From: Chitinophagaceae bacterium
GTDB lineage: Bacteria; Bacteroidota; Bacteroidia; Chitinophagales; Chitinophagaceae
NCBI GenBank assembly: GCA_947472635.1
Contig: CANJDY010000213.1
Location: forward strand, 1-5,384
Length of the DNA: 5,384 nt
Direction: 5' to 3'
The notes beneath the pieces were generated by a model. It searched no databases, was not told the DNA's origin, and saw only the letters and a list, made by a program, of their open reading frames with translations. The position numbers were made by a program, and so were the translations under genes. Shown here in pieces: positions 1 to 5,384 of the stretch (the first letter of the stretch is position 1; the number at the start of each line of letters is the position of its first letter).

Positions 1-378
1 ATATTCAGAGCTATTGCAGAGTCAACCTGTTTTGGTGCAAAAGCTATTGTAGATCGTTTTACTGAGCAGGGTGTTCCTGTAAAGGGATTGATTGGTATTG
101 GAGGAGTAGCAAAAAAATCACCTTTCATTATGCAGATGATGGCAGATGTGATTGGGATGCCAATCCGTATCCACAAATCCGAACAGACCTGTGCATTGGG
201 TGCGGCCATGTTTGCTGCTACGGCGGCTGGTATTTATGATAGAGTGGAAGATGCTATGGTTGCAATGGGGCAGGGATTTGATGCGGAATATTTCCCTCAT
301 CCAGCAAGGGTGGCGATCTACAAAAAGCGTTACGACCGTTACCAGCAGTTTGGGGGATTTATTGAAGAGGGTATTTAG
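1..378 (+). CDS. araB: L-ribulokinase, C-terminal part (5' end outside window)
   Basis: This is the last 125 codons of a FGGY-family sugar kinase that phosphorylates L-ribulose to L-ribulose 5-phosphate with ATP in the cytoplasm. The frame is open from base 1 to the TAG at 376-378, so the start lies upstream of the window; full-length members are about 550 residues. Visible marks of the FGGY C-terminal domain are 'STCFGAKAIVDRF' (fragment residues 8-20), the glycine turn and helix 'GIGGVAKKSPFIMQMMADV' (32-50), and 'EQTCALGAAMFAA' (61-73). These parallel E. coli AraB 'TAFGARMIIETF', 'TGGIARKNPLLMQIYADV' and 'DQAPALGSAIFAA'. The subfamily call as ribulokinase, rather than xylulokinase or glycerol kinase, is strengthened by araD and araA directly downstream in the same direction. 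No disruption is seen in the visible part. Confidence 0.93.
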   Translation: MFRAIAESTCFGAKAIVDRFTEQGVPVKGLIGIGGVAKKSPFIMQMMADVIGMPIRIHKSEQTCALGAAMFAATAAGIYDRVEDAMVAMGQGFDAEYFPHPARVAIYKKRYDRYQQFGGFIEEGI

Positions 379-380
379 CG

Positions 381-415
381 TTTAGCTGATTAGGATTTTT
401 GTGGGGCAAGCTAAA
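381..415 (+). other. Small inverted repeat just after araB
   Basis: TTTAGCT at 381-387 is exactly complementary to AGCTAAA at 409-415, giving a 7-bp stem with a 21-base loop that begins three bases after the araB stop codon. There is no T-run after the right arm and the loop is large, so it is a poor intrinsic terminator. It could be a weak attenuating or mRNA-stabilising hairpin between araB and araD, or a chance repeat in AT-rich DNA. The sequence match is certain; the function is unknown. Confidence 0.3.
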
Positions 416-433
416 TATGACCTTACGCATACT

Positions 434-486
434 ACTACCTAAATAAAATGGATAGGCAGTCCCGTTAGGAACGATATTTTGGTAGT
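434..486. repeat. Composite hairpin element (REP-like) in the araB-araD gap
   Basis: ACTACCTAAATA (434-445) pairs with TATTTTGGTAGT (475-486) at 11 of 12 positions; the single mismatch is T440 against T480. Nested inside is a smaller hairpin, GTCCC (459-463), loop GTTA, GGAAC (468-472), with 4 of 5 pairs. The 53-bp element therefore folds as an outer stem, unpaired flanks and an inner stem. Its layout, a near-palindromic 'GTCCCGTTAGGAAC' core followed by 'GATATTTTGGTAG', resembles dispersed intergenic repeats I associate with Bacteroidota genomes; that link is from memory, not from a search. Only one clear copy lies in this window. It could alternatively be an RNA structure acting between araB and araD. 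Confidence 0.55.
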
Positions 487-523
487 TTTCGTTTTTAATA
501 AATTAAAATAATATATTTTCCAT

Positions 524-1222
524 ATGAGTAAATACGATGATATACGACAGGCGGCTTATGCTGGCAATATGCAGTTGCCTAAATTGGGTTTGGTGCTTTT
601 TACATTTGGAAATGTAAGTGCTGCCGATAGGGCTAAAGCTGTGTTTGCTATAAAGCCCAGTGGTGTTCCTTATGAAGATTTATCGCCAGCCAAAATGGTA
701 ATTGTTGATTTTGATGGAAAAACAGTAGAGGGTGAACTGCGCCCTTCGTCTGATACCCTTACCCATGCAGTGTTGTATAAGCACTGGGAAAATATTGGTG
801 GGATAGTTCATACCCACTCTACTTATGCTACCGCATGGGCGCAAAGTCAGCGTTCTATCCCCATATTTGGAACTACCCATGCCGATCACAATACCGTTGA
901 TATACCCTGTGCAGCTCCTATGAACGATGAAATGATACAAGGGAATTATGAGTTTCAAACTGGATTTCAGATAATGAATGAATTGAAGCAGCGAGGCCTA
1001 AGTTATGAAGAAATTGAAATGATTTTGGTAGGGAATCATGCACCTTTTACTTGGGGTAAAACTCCGGAGAAAGCGGTGTACAATAGTGCCGTTTTGGAAA
1101 CCATTGCACAAATGGCTTTGCTTACTGAGCAAATCAACCCCCAAGCACCCCGGTTACAGGATTCACTGATAAAAAAACATTTTGAGCGTAAGCATGGGCC
1201 GGAAAGTTATTACGGACAATAA
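524..1222 (+). CDS. araD: L-ribulose-5-phosphate 4-epimerase
   Basis: This 232-residue class II aldolase-fold enzyme (E. coli AraD has 231) converts L-ribulose 5-phosphate to D-xylulose 5-phosphate by a metal-dependent retro-aldol/aldol mechanism. It is collinear with E. coli AraD from end to end. Zinc ligands are present as His96 and His98 in 'GGIVHTHS' and His172 in 'GNHAPFTWG'. Asn30 in 'TFGNVSA', Lys44 in 'KPSGV' and the 'PSSDT' turn with Asp77 correspond to phosphate- and metal-site residues. Asp121 in 'GTTHADH', Glu143, and Tyr230 in the terminal 'YYGQ' match the residues contributed by the neighbouring subunit in the tetramer. The ATG at 524 follows an AT-rich leader with no Shine-Dalgarno sequence, common in Bacteroidota, and gives the expected N-terminus. 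It lies 145 bp after araB and 51 bp before araA, consistent with one transcript. Lacking an obvious alternative, I see it as intact and functional. Confidence 0.97.
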   Translation: MSKYDDIRQAAYAGNMQLPKLGLVLFTFGNVSAADRAKAVFAIKPSGVPYEDLSPAKMVIVDFDGKTVEGELRPSSDTLTHAVLYKHWENIGGIVHTHSTYATAWAQSQRSIPIFGTTHADHNTVDIPCAAPMNDEMIQGNYEFQTGFQIMNELKQRGLSYEEIEMILVGNHAPFTWGKTPEKAVYNSAVLETIAQMALLTEQINPQAPRLQDSLIKKHFERKHGPESYYGQ

Positions 1223-1256
1223 AACGAAGGCTAGGATGACTGATTTTATTTATTTA

Positions 1257-1263
1257 GAAAGGG
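1257..1263 (+). promoter_or_regulatory. Shine-Dalgarno sequence of araA
   Basis: AGAAAGG is a perfect seven-base match to the extended anti-Shine-Dalgarno complement (AGAAAGGAGG) and ends ten bases before the ATG at 1274. The other intact genes in the window show only AT-rich leaders, so this is the one clear ribosome binding site. It decides the araA start, which otherwise looks about a dozen residues long compared with E. coli AraA. Confidence 0.65.
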
Positions 1264-1273
1264 GATACATTAA

Positions 1274-2818
1274 ATGAATGGTAAAATAATTGTTGATCAA
1301 ATTAAAAATAATAGTGAGGTGGTAAATTTAAAAGCATTAGAAGTATGGTTTGTAACTGGTAGTCAGTCCTTGTATGGAGAAGAAACACTAAATCAAGTAG
1401 CGGCGCATTCCCAAACAATTGCCGGCTCATTGAATGATGATTCGCAAATACCTGTTAGGGTGGTATTTAAACCTACGGTAAAAAGCACGGAAGAGATTTA
1501 TAGTATTTGCATGGAAGCGAATAATGCAAAGAATTGTATTGGTATTATAGCCTGGATGCATACTTTTTCACCTGCAAAAATGTGGATCAGCGGGTTAAAG
1601 ATTTTAAAGAAGCCTCTGTGCCATTTGCATACCCAGTTTAACCGGGATATACCTTGGAAAGATATTGACATGGATTTTATGAATTTAAATCAGAGTGCTC
1701 ATGGCGATCGGGAGTTTGGTTATATGTTAAGTCGTATGAGGATGAATCGCAAAGTGGTGGTGGGGCATTGGCAGGATCCAGAAGTGTCGAAAGAATTAAA
1801 TACATGGTCCCGTGCTGCTGCTGGCTGGAACGATTGGCAAGGGGCAAAGTTTGTTCGCTTTGGCGATAATATGCGCTTTGTAGCAGTGACCGATGGAGAT
1901 AAGGTGGAAGCAGAATATAAATTTGGATTTGCAGTTAATACGCATGGTATCGGTGACTTGGTTGCAGTAATCAATCAAACCAGTGATGCTGCCATTGATA
2001 AGTTGATTAGTGAATATGAAGACCAGTATACCCTGATGCCATCTTTGAAAAAAGGAGGTGCACAATACAGTTCTTTGAGGGATGCGGCTAAAATTGAAAT
2101 TGGAATGCGTACTTTTTTGGAGGAAGGCGATTACAAAGGCTTTACCGATACTTTTGAAGACTTACATGGAATGACTCAATTACCAGGGATCGCGACACAA
2201 CGGCTGATGGCAAGTGGTTATGGCTTTGGTGGCGAGGGTGATTGGAAGACATCCGCCCTAGTTCGTGCCATGAAGGTAATGGGTAGTGGCTTGCCTGGGG
2301 GCAATTCATTTATGGAAGACTATACCTATCATTTTGATCCTGCCAATTCGATGGTGTTGGGATCTCATATGTTAGAAATATGTCCTTCCATTGCAATTGG
2401 CAAACCCTCTTGTCAAATCCATCCGCTGGGAATTGGCGGCAAGGCAGACCCTGTAAGGCTAGTATTCAATGCTGCGGCTGGTACTGCATTAAATGGTTCA
2501 TTGGTTGATATGGGGAATCGTTTTCGTTTACTCGTTAACGAGGTAGAGGCAGTTACTCCAATACATGATTTACCCAAGCTGCCGGTAGCTCGCGTTTTAT
2601 GGAAACCTTATCCTGATATGAAAACAGGCTGCGCAGCATGGATATTGGCAGGAGGTGCACATCACACTGGCTATAGCCAAAACTTAACTGCTGCCCATAT
2701 GCAAGATTTTGCAGACATGGCATCTATAGAATTTGCATTAATAGGAAAGCATACCAATCTGAACCAATTTAAAAATGAGCTGCGCTGGAACGAGGTATAC
2801 TACCAGATTAATAAATAA
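1274..2818 (+). CDS. araA: L-arabinose isomerase
   Basis: This 514-residue enzyme interconverts L-arabinose and L-ribulose in the cytoplasm, the entry step of the pathway; E. coli AraA has 500. The hallmark N-terminus '[17 protein letters not shown]' begins near residue 23, so there is a short N-terminal extension, supported by the strong ribosome binding site ahead of the ATG. The manganese-binding catalytic set is complete: Glu321 in 'GEGDW', Glu348 in 'SFMEDY', His365 in 'GSHMLE' and His464 in 'GGAHHT', at spacings matching E. coli Glu306, Glu333, His350 and His450. Further family blocks are '[10 protein letters not shown]' (119-128), '[10 protein letters not shown]' (142-151), '[19 protein letters not shown]' (294-312) and the C-terminal 'LRWNEVYY' (503-510). 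It is 51 bp after araD and very likely co-transcribed with it. No truncation or frameshift is seen. Confidence 0.98.
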   Translation: MNGKIIVDQIKNNSEVVNLKALEVWFVTGSQSLYGEETLNQVAAHSQTIAGSLNDDSQIPVRVVFKPTVKSTEEIYSICMEANNAKNCIGIIAWMHTFSPAKMWISGLKILKKPLCHLHTQFNRDIPWKDIDMDFMNLNQSAHGDREFGYMLSRMRMNRKVVVGHWQDPEVSKELNTWSRAAAGWNDWQGAKFVRFGDNMRFVAVTDGDKVEAEYKFGFAVNTHGIGDLVAVINQTSDAAIDKLISEYEDQYTLMPSLKKGGAQYSSLRDAAKIEIGMRTFLEEGDYKGFTDTFEDLHGMTQLPGIATQRLMASGYGFGGEGDWKTSALVRAMKVMGSGLPGGNSFMEDYTYHFDPANSMVLGSHMLEICPSIAIGKPSCQIHPLGIGGKADPVRLVFNAAAGTALNGSLVDMGNRFRLLVNEVEAVTPIHDLPKLPVARVLWKPYPDMKTGCAAWILAGGAHHTGYSQNLTAAHMQDFADMASIEFALIGKHTNLNQFKNELRWNEVYYQINK

Positions 2819-2915
2819 ACAGCTAGAGTATTTGTGGTTAAAATTTAAAATAATACGTTAATTGTTGCTCAGTTTGTATTAAAGCATAGCCTGAGCCTGA
2901 AATAAATTGATACTT
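2819..2915. other. Spacer between araA and the regulator gene
   Basis: This 97-bp AT-rich spacer has no GC-rich hairpin with a T-run, so no convincing terminator follows araA. I find no exact match to the Bacteroidota promoter pair (TTTG near -33, TAnnTTTG near -7); TCAGTTTG at 2869-2876 comes within one base of the -7 element but has no suitable partner upstream. AGTATTT at 2827-2833 repeats one arm of the palindrome found after the regulator gene and could be an operator half-site. Whether the regulator is read through from araA or has its own promoter cannot be decided here. Confidence 0.4.
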
Positions 2916-3620
2916 ATGAAAAGGTATTCACAACAAAAGCGCTTTCTACTTGCTGTCGATTGTATCATTTTTGGCTTTGATGGGCAGGATCTTAAACTAA
3001 TGGTAATCCAAAGAAGTTTTTCACCCTTTAAAGGTGATTGGAGTTTGGTGGGTGGCTTTGTGGAGCAGACAGAAAGTGCAGAAGATGCAGCAATAAGAAT
3101 TTTGAAGCAACTGACTGGTTTGGATGGGTTGTATATGGAACAGTTGCATACCTTTTCTGCAATTGACAGGGATACAGTGGAGCGGACCATTTCGATTGCT
3201 TACTTTGCATTGATTGATATTCAGAAATATAATAAGCAAATCAATAAAGATTTTCATCCTGCATGGGTATCCATCAACGAACTCCCCCAGCTTATTTTTG
3301 ACCATACTGCTATAGTGGAATTGGCTAAGGAGAAGTTGCGCTACAATGCTGCACTTCACCCATTGTTGTTTGAATTGCTGCCTGCCAAATTCACGATGCC
3401 TCAGTTACAAAATTTGTACCAGTGTGTGTACAATACAGAATTTGATAAGGGGAATTTTAGTCGCAAAATTTTGTCAACCAAATTGTTGATGAAGCTAAAA
3501 GAAAAAGATAAGCGAGGCTCAAAAAAAGGCGCCTTTTATTATAAAGTGGATACAAAAAAATATTCAGCATCCTTTAATTCCTTTTTGAATTTAGTACCTG
3601 CACAGAATGGCTGGAAATAA
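2916..3620 (+). CDS. Nudix-domain transcription factor, AraR/NrtR type
   Basis: This 234-residue protein combines an N-terminal Nudix fold (about 8-140) with a C-terminal region (about 145-217) that fits the winged-helix DNA-binding domain of NrtR-like regulators. In Bacteroidota, members encoded beside arabinose genes (AraR of Bacteroides) bind L-arabinose and repress the regulon; the araBDA genes directly upstream suggest the same here. The Nudix box at 47-69 keeps the spacing G-x5-E-x7-R and the later Gly, but the metal-binding REUxEE core reads Arg-Ile-Leu-Lys-Gln-Leu. All its glutamates are lost, so hydrolase activity is unlikely and a sensing role fits. The 148-216 region has 'LHPLLFELLPAKFTMPQLQNLY', the usual helix preceding the winged helix, then a Lys/Arg-rich stretch ending 'GAFYYKVD'. 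I chose the ATG at 2916; an in-frame TTG at 2907 would add three residues. The ligand and targets are inferred. Confidence 0.85.
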   Translation: MKRYSQQKRFLLAVDCIIFGFDGQDLKLMVIQRSFSPFKGDWSLVGGFVEQTESAEDAAIRILKQLTGLDGLYMEQLHTFSAIDRDTVERTISIAYFALIDIQKYNKQINKDFHPAWVSINELPQLIFDHTAIVELAKEKLRYNAALHPLLFELLPAKFTMPQLQNLYQCVYNTEFDKGNFSRKILSTKLLMKLKEKDKRGSKKGAFYYKVDTKKYSASFNSFLNLVPAQNGWK

Positions 3621-3634
3621 GTATTTTAAATACT
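3620..3634. promoter_or_regulatory. 15-bp perfect palindrome, candidate operator
   Basis: AGTATTT (3620-3626) and AAATACT (3628-3634) are exact inverted copies around a single central T. The palindrome starts on the last base of the regulator's stop codon and lies 27 bp before the start of the arabinofuranosidase remnant. The position suits an operator for the downstream gene, bound for example by the neighbouring regulator. As a hairpin it would be A/T-rich with no workable loop, so a terminator is unlikely. I do not know the binding motif of this regulator, and chance is possible in AT-rich DNA. Confidence 0.35.
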
Positions 3635-3661
3635 AACCCTGGACTATTTGTTTTAAAAAAA

Positions 3662-4153
3662 ATGGCAAAAAAAAATAACTCGAATTTCATAACTAGCCAT
3701 TTAATTAAAAATAACCTATTGAAATTATTTTCATTATCGGCATTATTTTTCTTTATAATCAACATTGCTTTTGCCCGGCAAAATACGATATCCCAAAATA
3801 AAGAAGCTGCGAGGCCGGTAATCAATAAAAATATTTACGGCCATATTGCCGAACATCTAGGACATTATGTTTATGATGGATTTTATGAAGGAGATACTTC
3901 TCCCATCCCTAACTCCGATGGAGTTAGCAATGATATTATCTCCGCTCTTAAAAAATTAAAAATCCCTAATCTTCGCTGGCCGAGTGGTAGCTTTGTCGAT
4001 AACTGCCATTGGAAAGACGGCATTGGTCCTAAAGACAAAAGGCGGAAAGAATTTGGTGATTATGGCACACCCTCATTTCTTTTCTGTTATCAGGATAAAT
4101 ATGTAATTTTCCGGGTAGTAAAAAACTATATTTACAAAAACAAACATGCGTAA
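3662..4153 (+). pseudogene. Truncated secreted GH51 alpha-L-arabinofuranosidase remnant
   Basis: The frame encodes 163 residues, whereas GH51 alpha-L-arabinofuranosidases are typically around 500 or more. Residues 1-38 form a signal peptide: a basic stretch, a hydrophobic core at about 19-37 and a probable cut after 'AFA' (36-38). From residue 53 it follows the GH51 N-terminus: 'INKNIYGHIAEHLG' (54-67), 'GDTSPIPNSDGVSNDI' (77-92), 'LKKLKIPNLRWPSG' (96-109) and 'HWKDGIGPKDKR' (116-127). After about 130 the match stops, apart from 'GTPSF' (135-139), which may echo the family's 'FGTHEF'; the rest is unrelated. The acid/base and nucleophile glutamates lie in the missing part, so it cannot be an active enzyme. 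The core motif RWPGG reads RWPSG, and the usual Cys of 'GxCIY' is Tyr, suggesting drift. The original enzyme would have released arabinose from arabinan or arabinoxylan. An expressed short secreted protein is possible but unlikely. Confidence 0.8.
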
Positions 4154-5123
4154 AAATTATCGTTGGGGTATTCTGGGTGCTGGAAGGATTGCAGACAAAT
4201 TCTGCACTGCACTCAATTTTGTAGAAGGGTCGGAACTGTATGCTGTAGCTTCCCGAGATAAGGAAAGGGCGAAGGCTTATGCCGATAAATTCAAAGCTTC
4301 AAAGTGGTATGACAACTATGATGATTTAATCAGGGATGAGAATATAGATATCATTTACATCGCTACTCCCAATGTTTTTCACCATGAGCTTGCTATAGCT
4401 TGTATGCAACAGCATAAAGCTGTTTTATGCGAAAAACCCATTTCTATCAACTACCGACTGTCAAAGCAAATGATAGACCAGGCTGAGGAAAGCCAAGTTT
4501 TTTTAATGGAAGGTATGTGGACTTCCTGTATGCCATTTCTTGAAAAAATCCAACAGTTGATAAAAGAGGATGTGATAGGGGTTCCTCAATATGTGTCAGC
4601 AGATTTTGGCTTCACGGCTCCGGTAGATTTTGAAAGCAGATTATTCAGTAAGTCGCTTGGAGGGGGGTCCTTGCTGGATTTGGGCATTTACCCTATTTTT
4701 TTAGCTACCCTTATTTTGGGAGAGCCATCCGTTATACAATCAGTTTCCAAACTAACTGCAACTGGGGTAGATGAATATTGCAATATCGTGATTCAATATC
4801 CCAAGGGGCAAGTGGCACATCTGTTATCTACCATCAGTTTTAGTACTGCCATCGAAGCTGAAATTATTGGTACCAAGGGAAGAATTGCCATTCAAAATCC
4901 ATGGTTTAAGGCTACTGATTTTTCGGTAATGCTAAACGACGGCACCAAGCATCAATTCTCCATACCACATGCATGTAATGGATTTGAACATGAAATTAAA
5001 GAAGTGATGCATTGCCTTGATAACGATTTGTTGCAGAGTGAGCGGATGCCTCATCAGCTTACATTGTCTATAAGTAAAATAATGGAGGAGGTGTTGAAAA
5101 AGGCAGGAGTTGAGTTTGAGTGA
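4146..5123 (+). CDS. Gfo/Idh/MocA oxidoreductase, dihydrodiol/D-xylose dehydrogenase-like
   Basis: This 325-residue cytoplasmic NAD(P)-dependent dehydrogenase is the usual length for the family. The Rossmann domain spans about 5-120, with the nucleotide loop 'GAGRIA' (11-16), 'VASRD' (34-38) at the end of the second strand, 'YIATPN' (71-76), and 'CEKPIS' (95-100) carrying Lys97, the conserved catalytic-site lysine. The C-terminal alpha/beta domain follows, with 'FLMEGMWT' (119-126), 'ADFGF' (152-156), 'RLF' (165-167) and 'LGGGSLLDLGIYP' (171-183), in which Tyr182 is the likely second catalytic residue. These motifs match the dimeric dihydrodiol dehydrogenase / NADP D-xylose 1-dehydrogenase branch rather than inositol dehydrogenases. 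The substrate is unproven; a pentose is plausible given the neighbours, but no lactonase or sugar-acid dehydratase is visible. The ATG overlaps the remnant upstream by 8 bases, and the A-rich leader before it looks like a native start region. Confidence 0.88.
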   Translation: MRKNYRWGILGAGRIADKFCTALNFVEGSELYAVASRDKERAKAYADKFKASKWYDNYDDLIRDENIDIIYIATPNVFHHELAIACMQQHKAVLCEKPISINYRLSKQMIDQAEESQVFLMEGMWTSCMPFLEKIQQLIKEDVIGVPQYVSADFGFTAPVDFESRLFSKSLGGGSLLDLGIYPIFLATLILGEPSVIQSVSKLTATGVDEYCNIVIQYPKGQVAHLLSTISFSTAIEAEIIGTKGRIAIQNPWFKATDFSVMLNDGTKHQFSIPHACNGFEHEIKEVMHCLDNDLLQSERMPHQLTLSISKIMEEVLKKAGVEFE

Positions 5124-5384
5124 TTTTGCCAGCATTAATGAAGTAAAGTGAATTGTTTTTTTGTCAATGGAATGAATGAAAGTTGCATTACCTATCTGAT
5201 GGCATTGTTTGGATGGAATTTTTTTTATCAGTAAAAAGGGACAAAGGTTCACCGAAAACCTACTAGGACTATTCAAAATTTATGACGGGTAGCACTTATT
5301 ATTTAGGCTTTGTGGTAGTTTCAGTTAGCAGTATGATGAATTGAGTGAAAGTTGTAAAAACGAGTAATCATCAATTAAGTCAAT
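5124..5384. other. Non-coding tail with no supported gene
   Basis: These 261 bases after the dehydrogenase hold no + strand reading frame with recognisable coding character, and the one long antisense frame across the gene end is not credible. A run of seven T at 5156-5162 has no GC-rich stem before it, so it is not a convincing terminator. TTTTTA/TAAAAA (5222-5227 and 5232-5237) form an A/T-only stem around TCAG. A 13-base direct repeat with one mismatch (TGAATGAAAGTTG at 5173, TGAGTGAAAGTTG at 5342) is present. I see no tRNA, IS end or CRISPR repeat. It may be the leader of a gene beyond the window. Confidence 0.5.

Noticed and set aside
680..958. 92-codon antisense frame inside araD
   Set aside because: It lies fully opposite conserved catalytic regions of araD and has no recognisable family.
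2869..2876. TCAGTTTG as a Bacteroidota -7 promoter element
   Set aside because: It differs from TAnnTTTG at one base and there is no TTTG at the right distance upstream, so a promoter call is not supported.
3574..3825. 83-codon antisense reading frame with hydrophobic and Phe/Lys-rich stretches
   Set aside because: It overlaps the end of the regulator and the signal peptide of the GH51 remnant; its composition follows from A/T runs on the other strand.
5156..5162. T-run after the dehydrogenase as an intrinsic terminator
   Set aside because: No GC-rich inverted repeat precedes it.
4932..5276. 114-codon antisense reading frame across the end of the dehydrogenase gene
   Set aside because: It overlaps the well-supported dehydrogenase and shows no domain or plausible composition; it is a shadow frame.
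5259..5321. Second copy of the 434-486 hairpin element, suggested by 'CCTACTAGG' and 'GGTAGTTT' at similar spacing
   Set aside because: The arms pair poorly and the core does not match; resemblance is limited to short words.
5173..5354. Two copies of TGAATGAAAGTTG / TGAGTGAAAGTTG as a repeat array or attachment site
   Set aside because: There are only two short imperfect copies 169 bp apart, with no further copies or regular spacing; chance is enough in this A-rich tail.

Overview
The window looks like a chromosomal L-arabinose utilisation locus from a member of the Bacteroidota, plausibly the Chitinophagaceae or a relative. Three things point there: the gene types (araB-araD-araA followed by a Nudix-family AraR-like regulator), AT-rich leaders that mostly lack Shine-Dalgarno sequences, and an intergenic hairpin element of a style I associate with that phylum. 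The family-level placement is inference from gene style only. All genes supported here lie on the + strand.

Layout. Positions 1-378 hold the C-terminal end of L-ribulokinase (araB), cut by the window edge. A 145-bp gap (379-523) contains a small inverted repeat and a 53-bp composite hairpin element. Intact araD (524-1222, L-ribulose-5-phosphate 4-epimerase) and intact araA (1274-2818, L-arabinose isomerase) follow, with an unusually good ribosome binding site in front of araA. After a 97-bp spacer comes a Nudix-domain transcription factor (2916-3620) of the AraR/NrtR type, whose Nudix catalytic motif is visibly degenerate. Next is a 163-codon reading frame (3662-4153) that begins as a secreted GH51 alpha-L-arabinofuranosidase but loses the family about 130 residues in. 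It is best read as a truncated remnant. Its last 8 bases overlap the start of an intact Gfo/Idh/MocA oxidoreductase of the dihydrodiol/D-xylose dehydrogenase type (4146-5123). The final 261 bp carry no gene I can support.

How it works together. AraA converts L-arabinose to L-ribulose, AraB phosphorylates it to L-ribulose 5-phosphate, and AraD epimerises that to D-xylulose 5-phosphate for the pentose phosphate pathway. The Nudix regulator next door is likely the arabinose-responsive switch. The arabinofuranosidase would once have released arabinose from plant polysaccharide outside the cytoplasm, but this copy lacks both catalytic glutamates. The dehydrogenase may act on a sugar, though its substrate is unknown. 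I see no clearly new system. The most informative points are the decayed GH51 gene, the regulator's broken Nudix box, and the intergenic palindromes.
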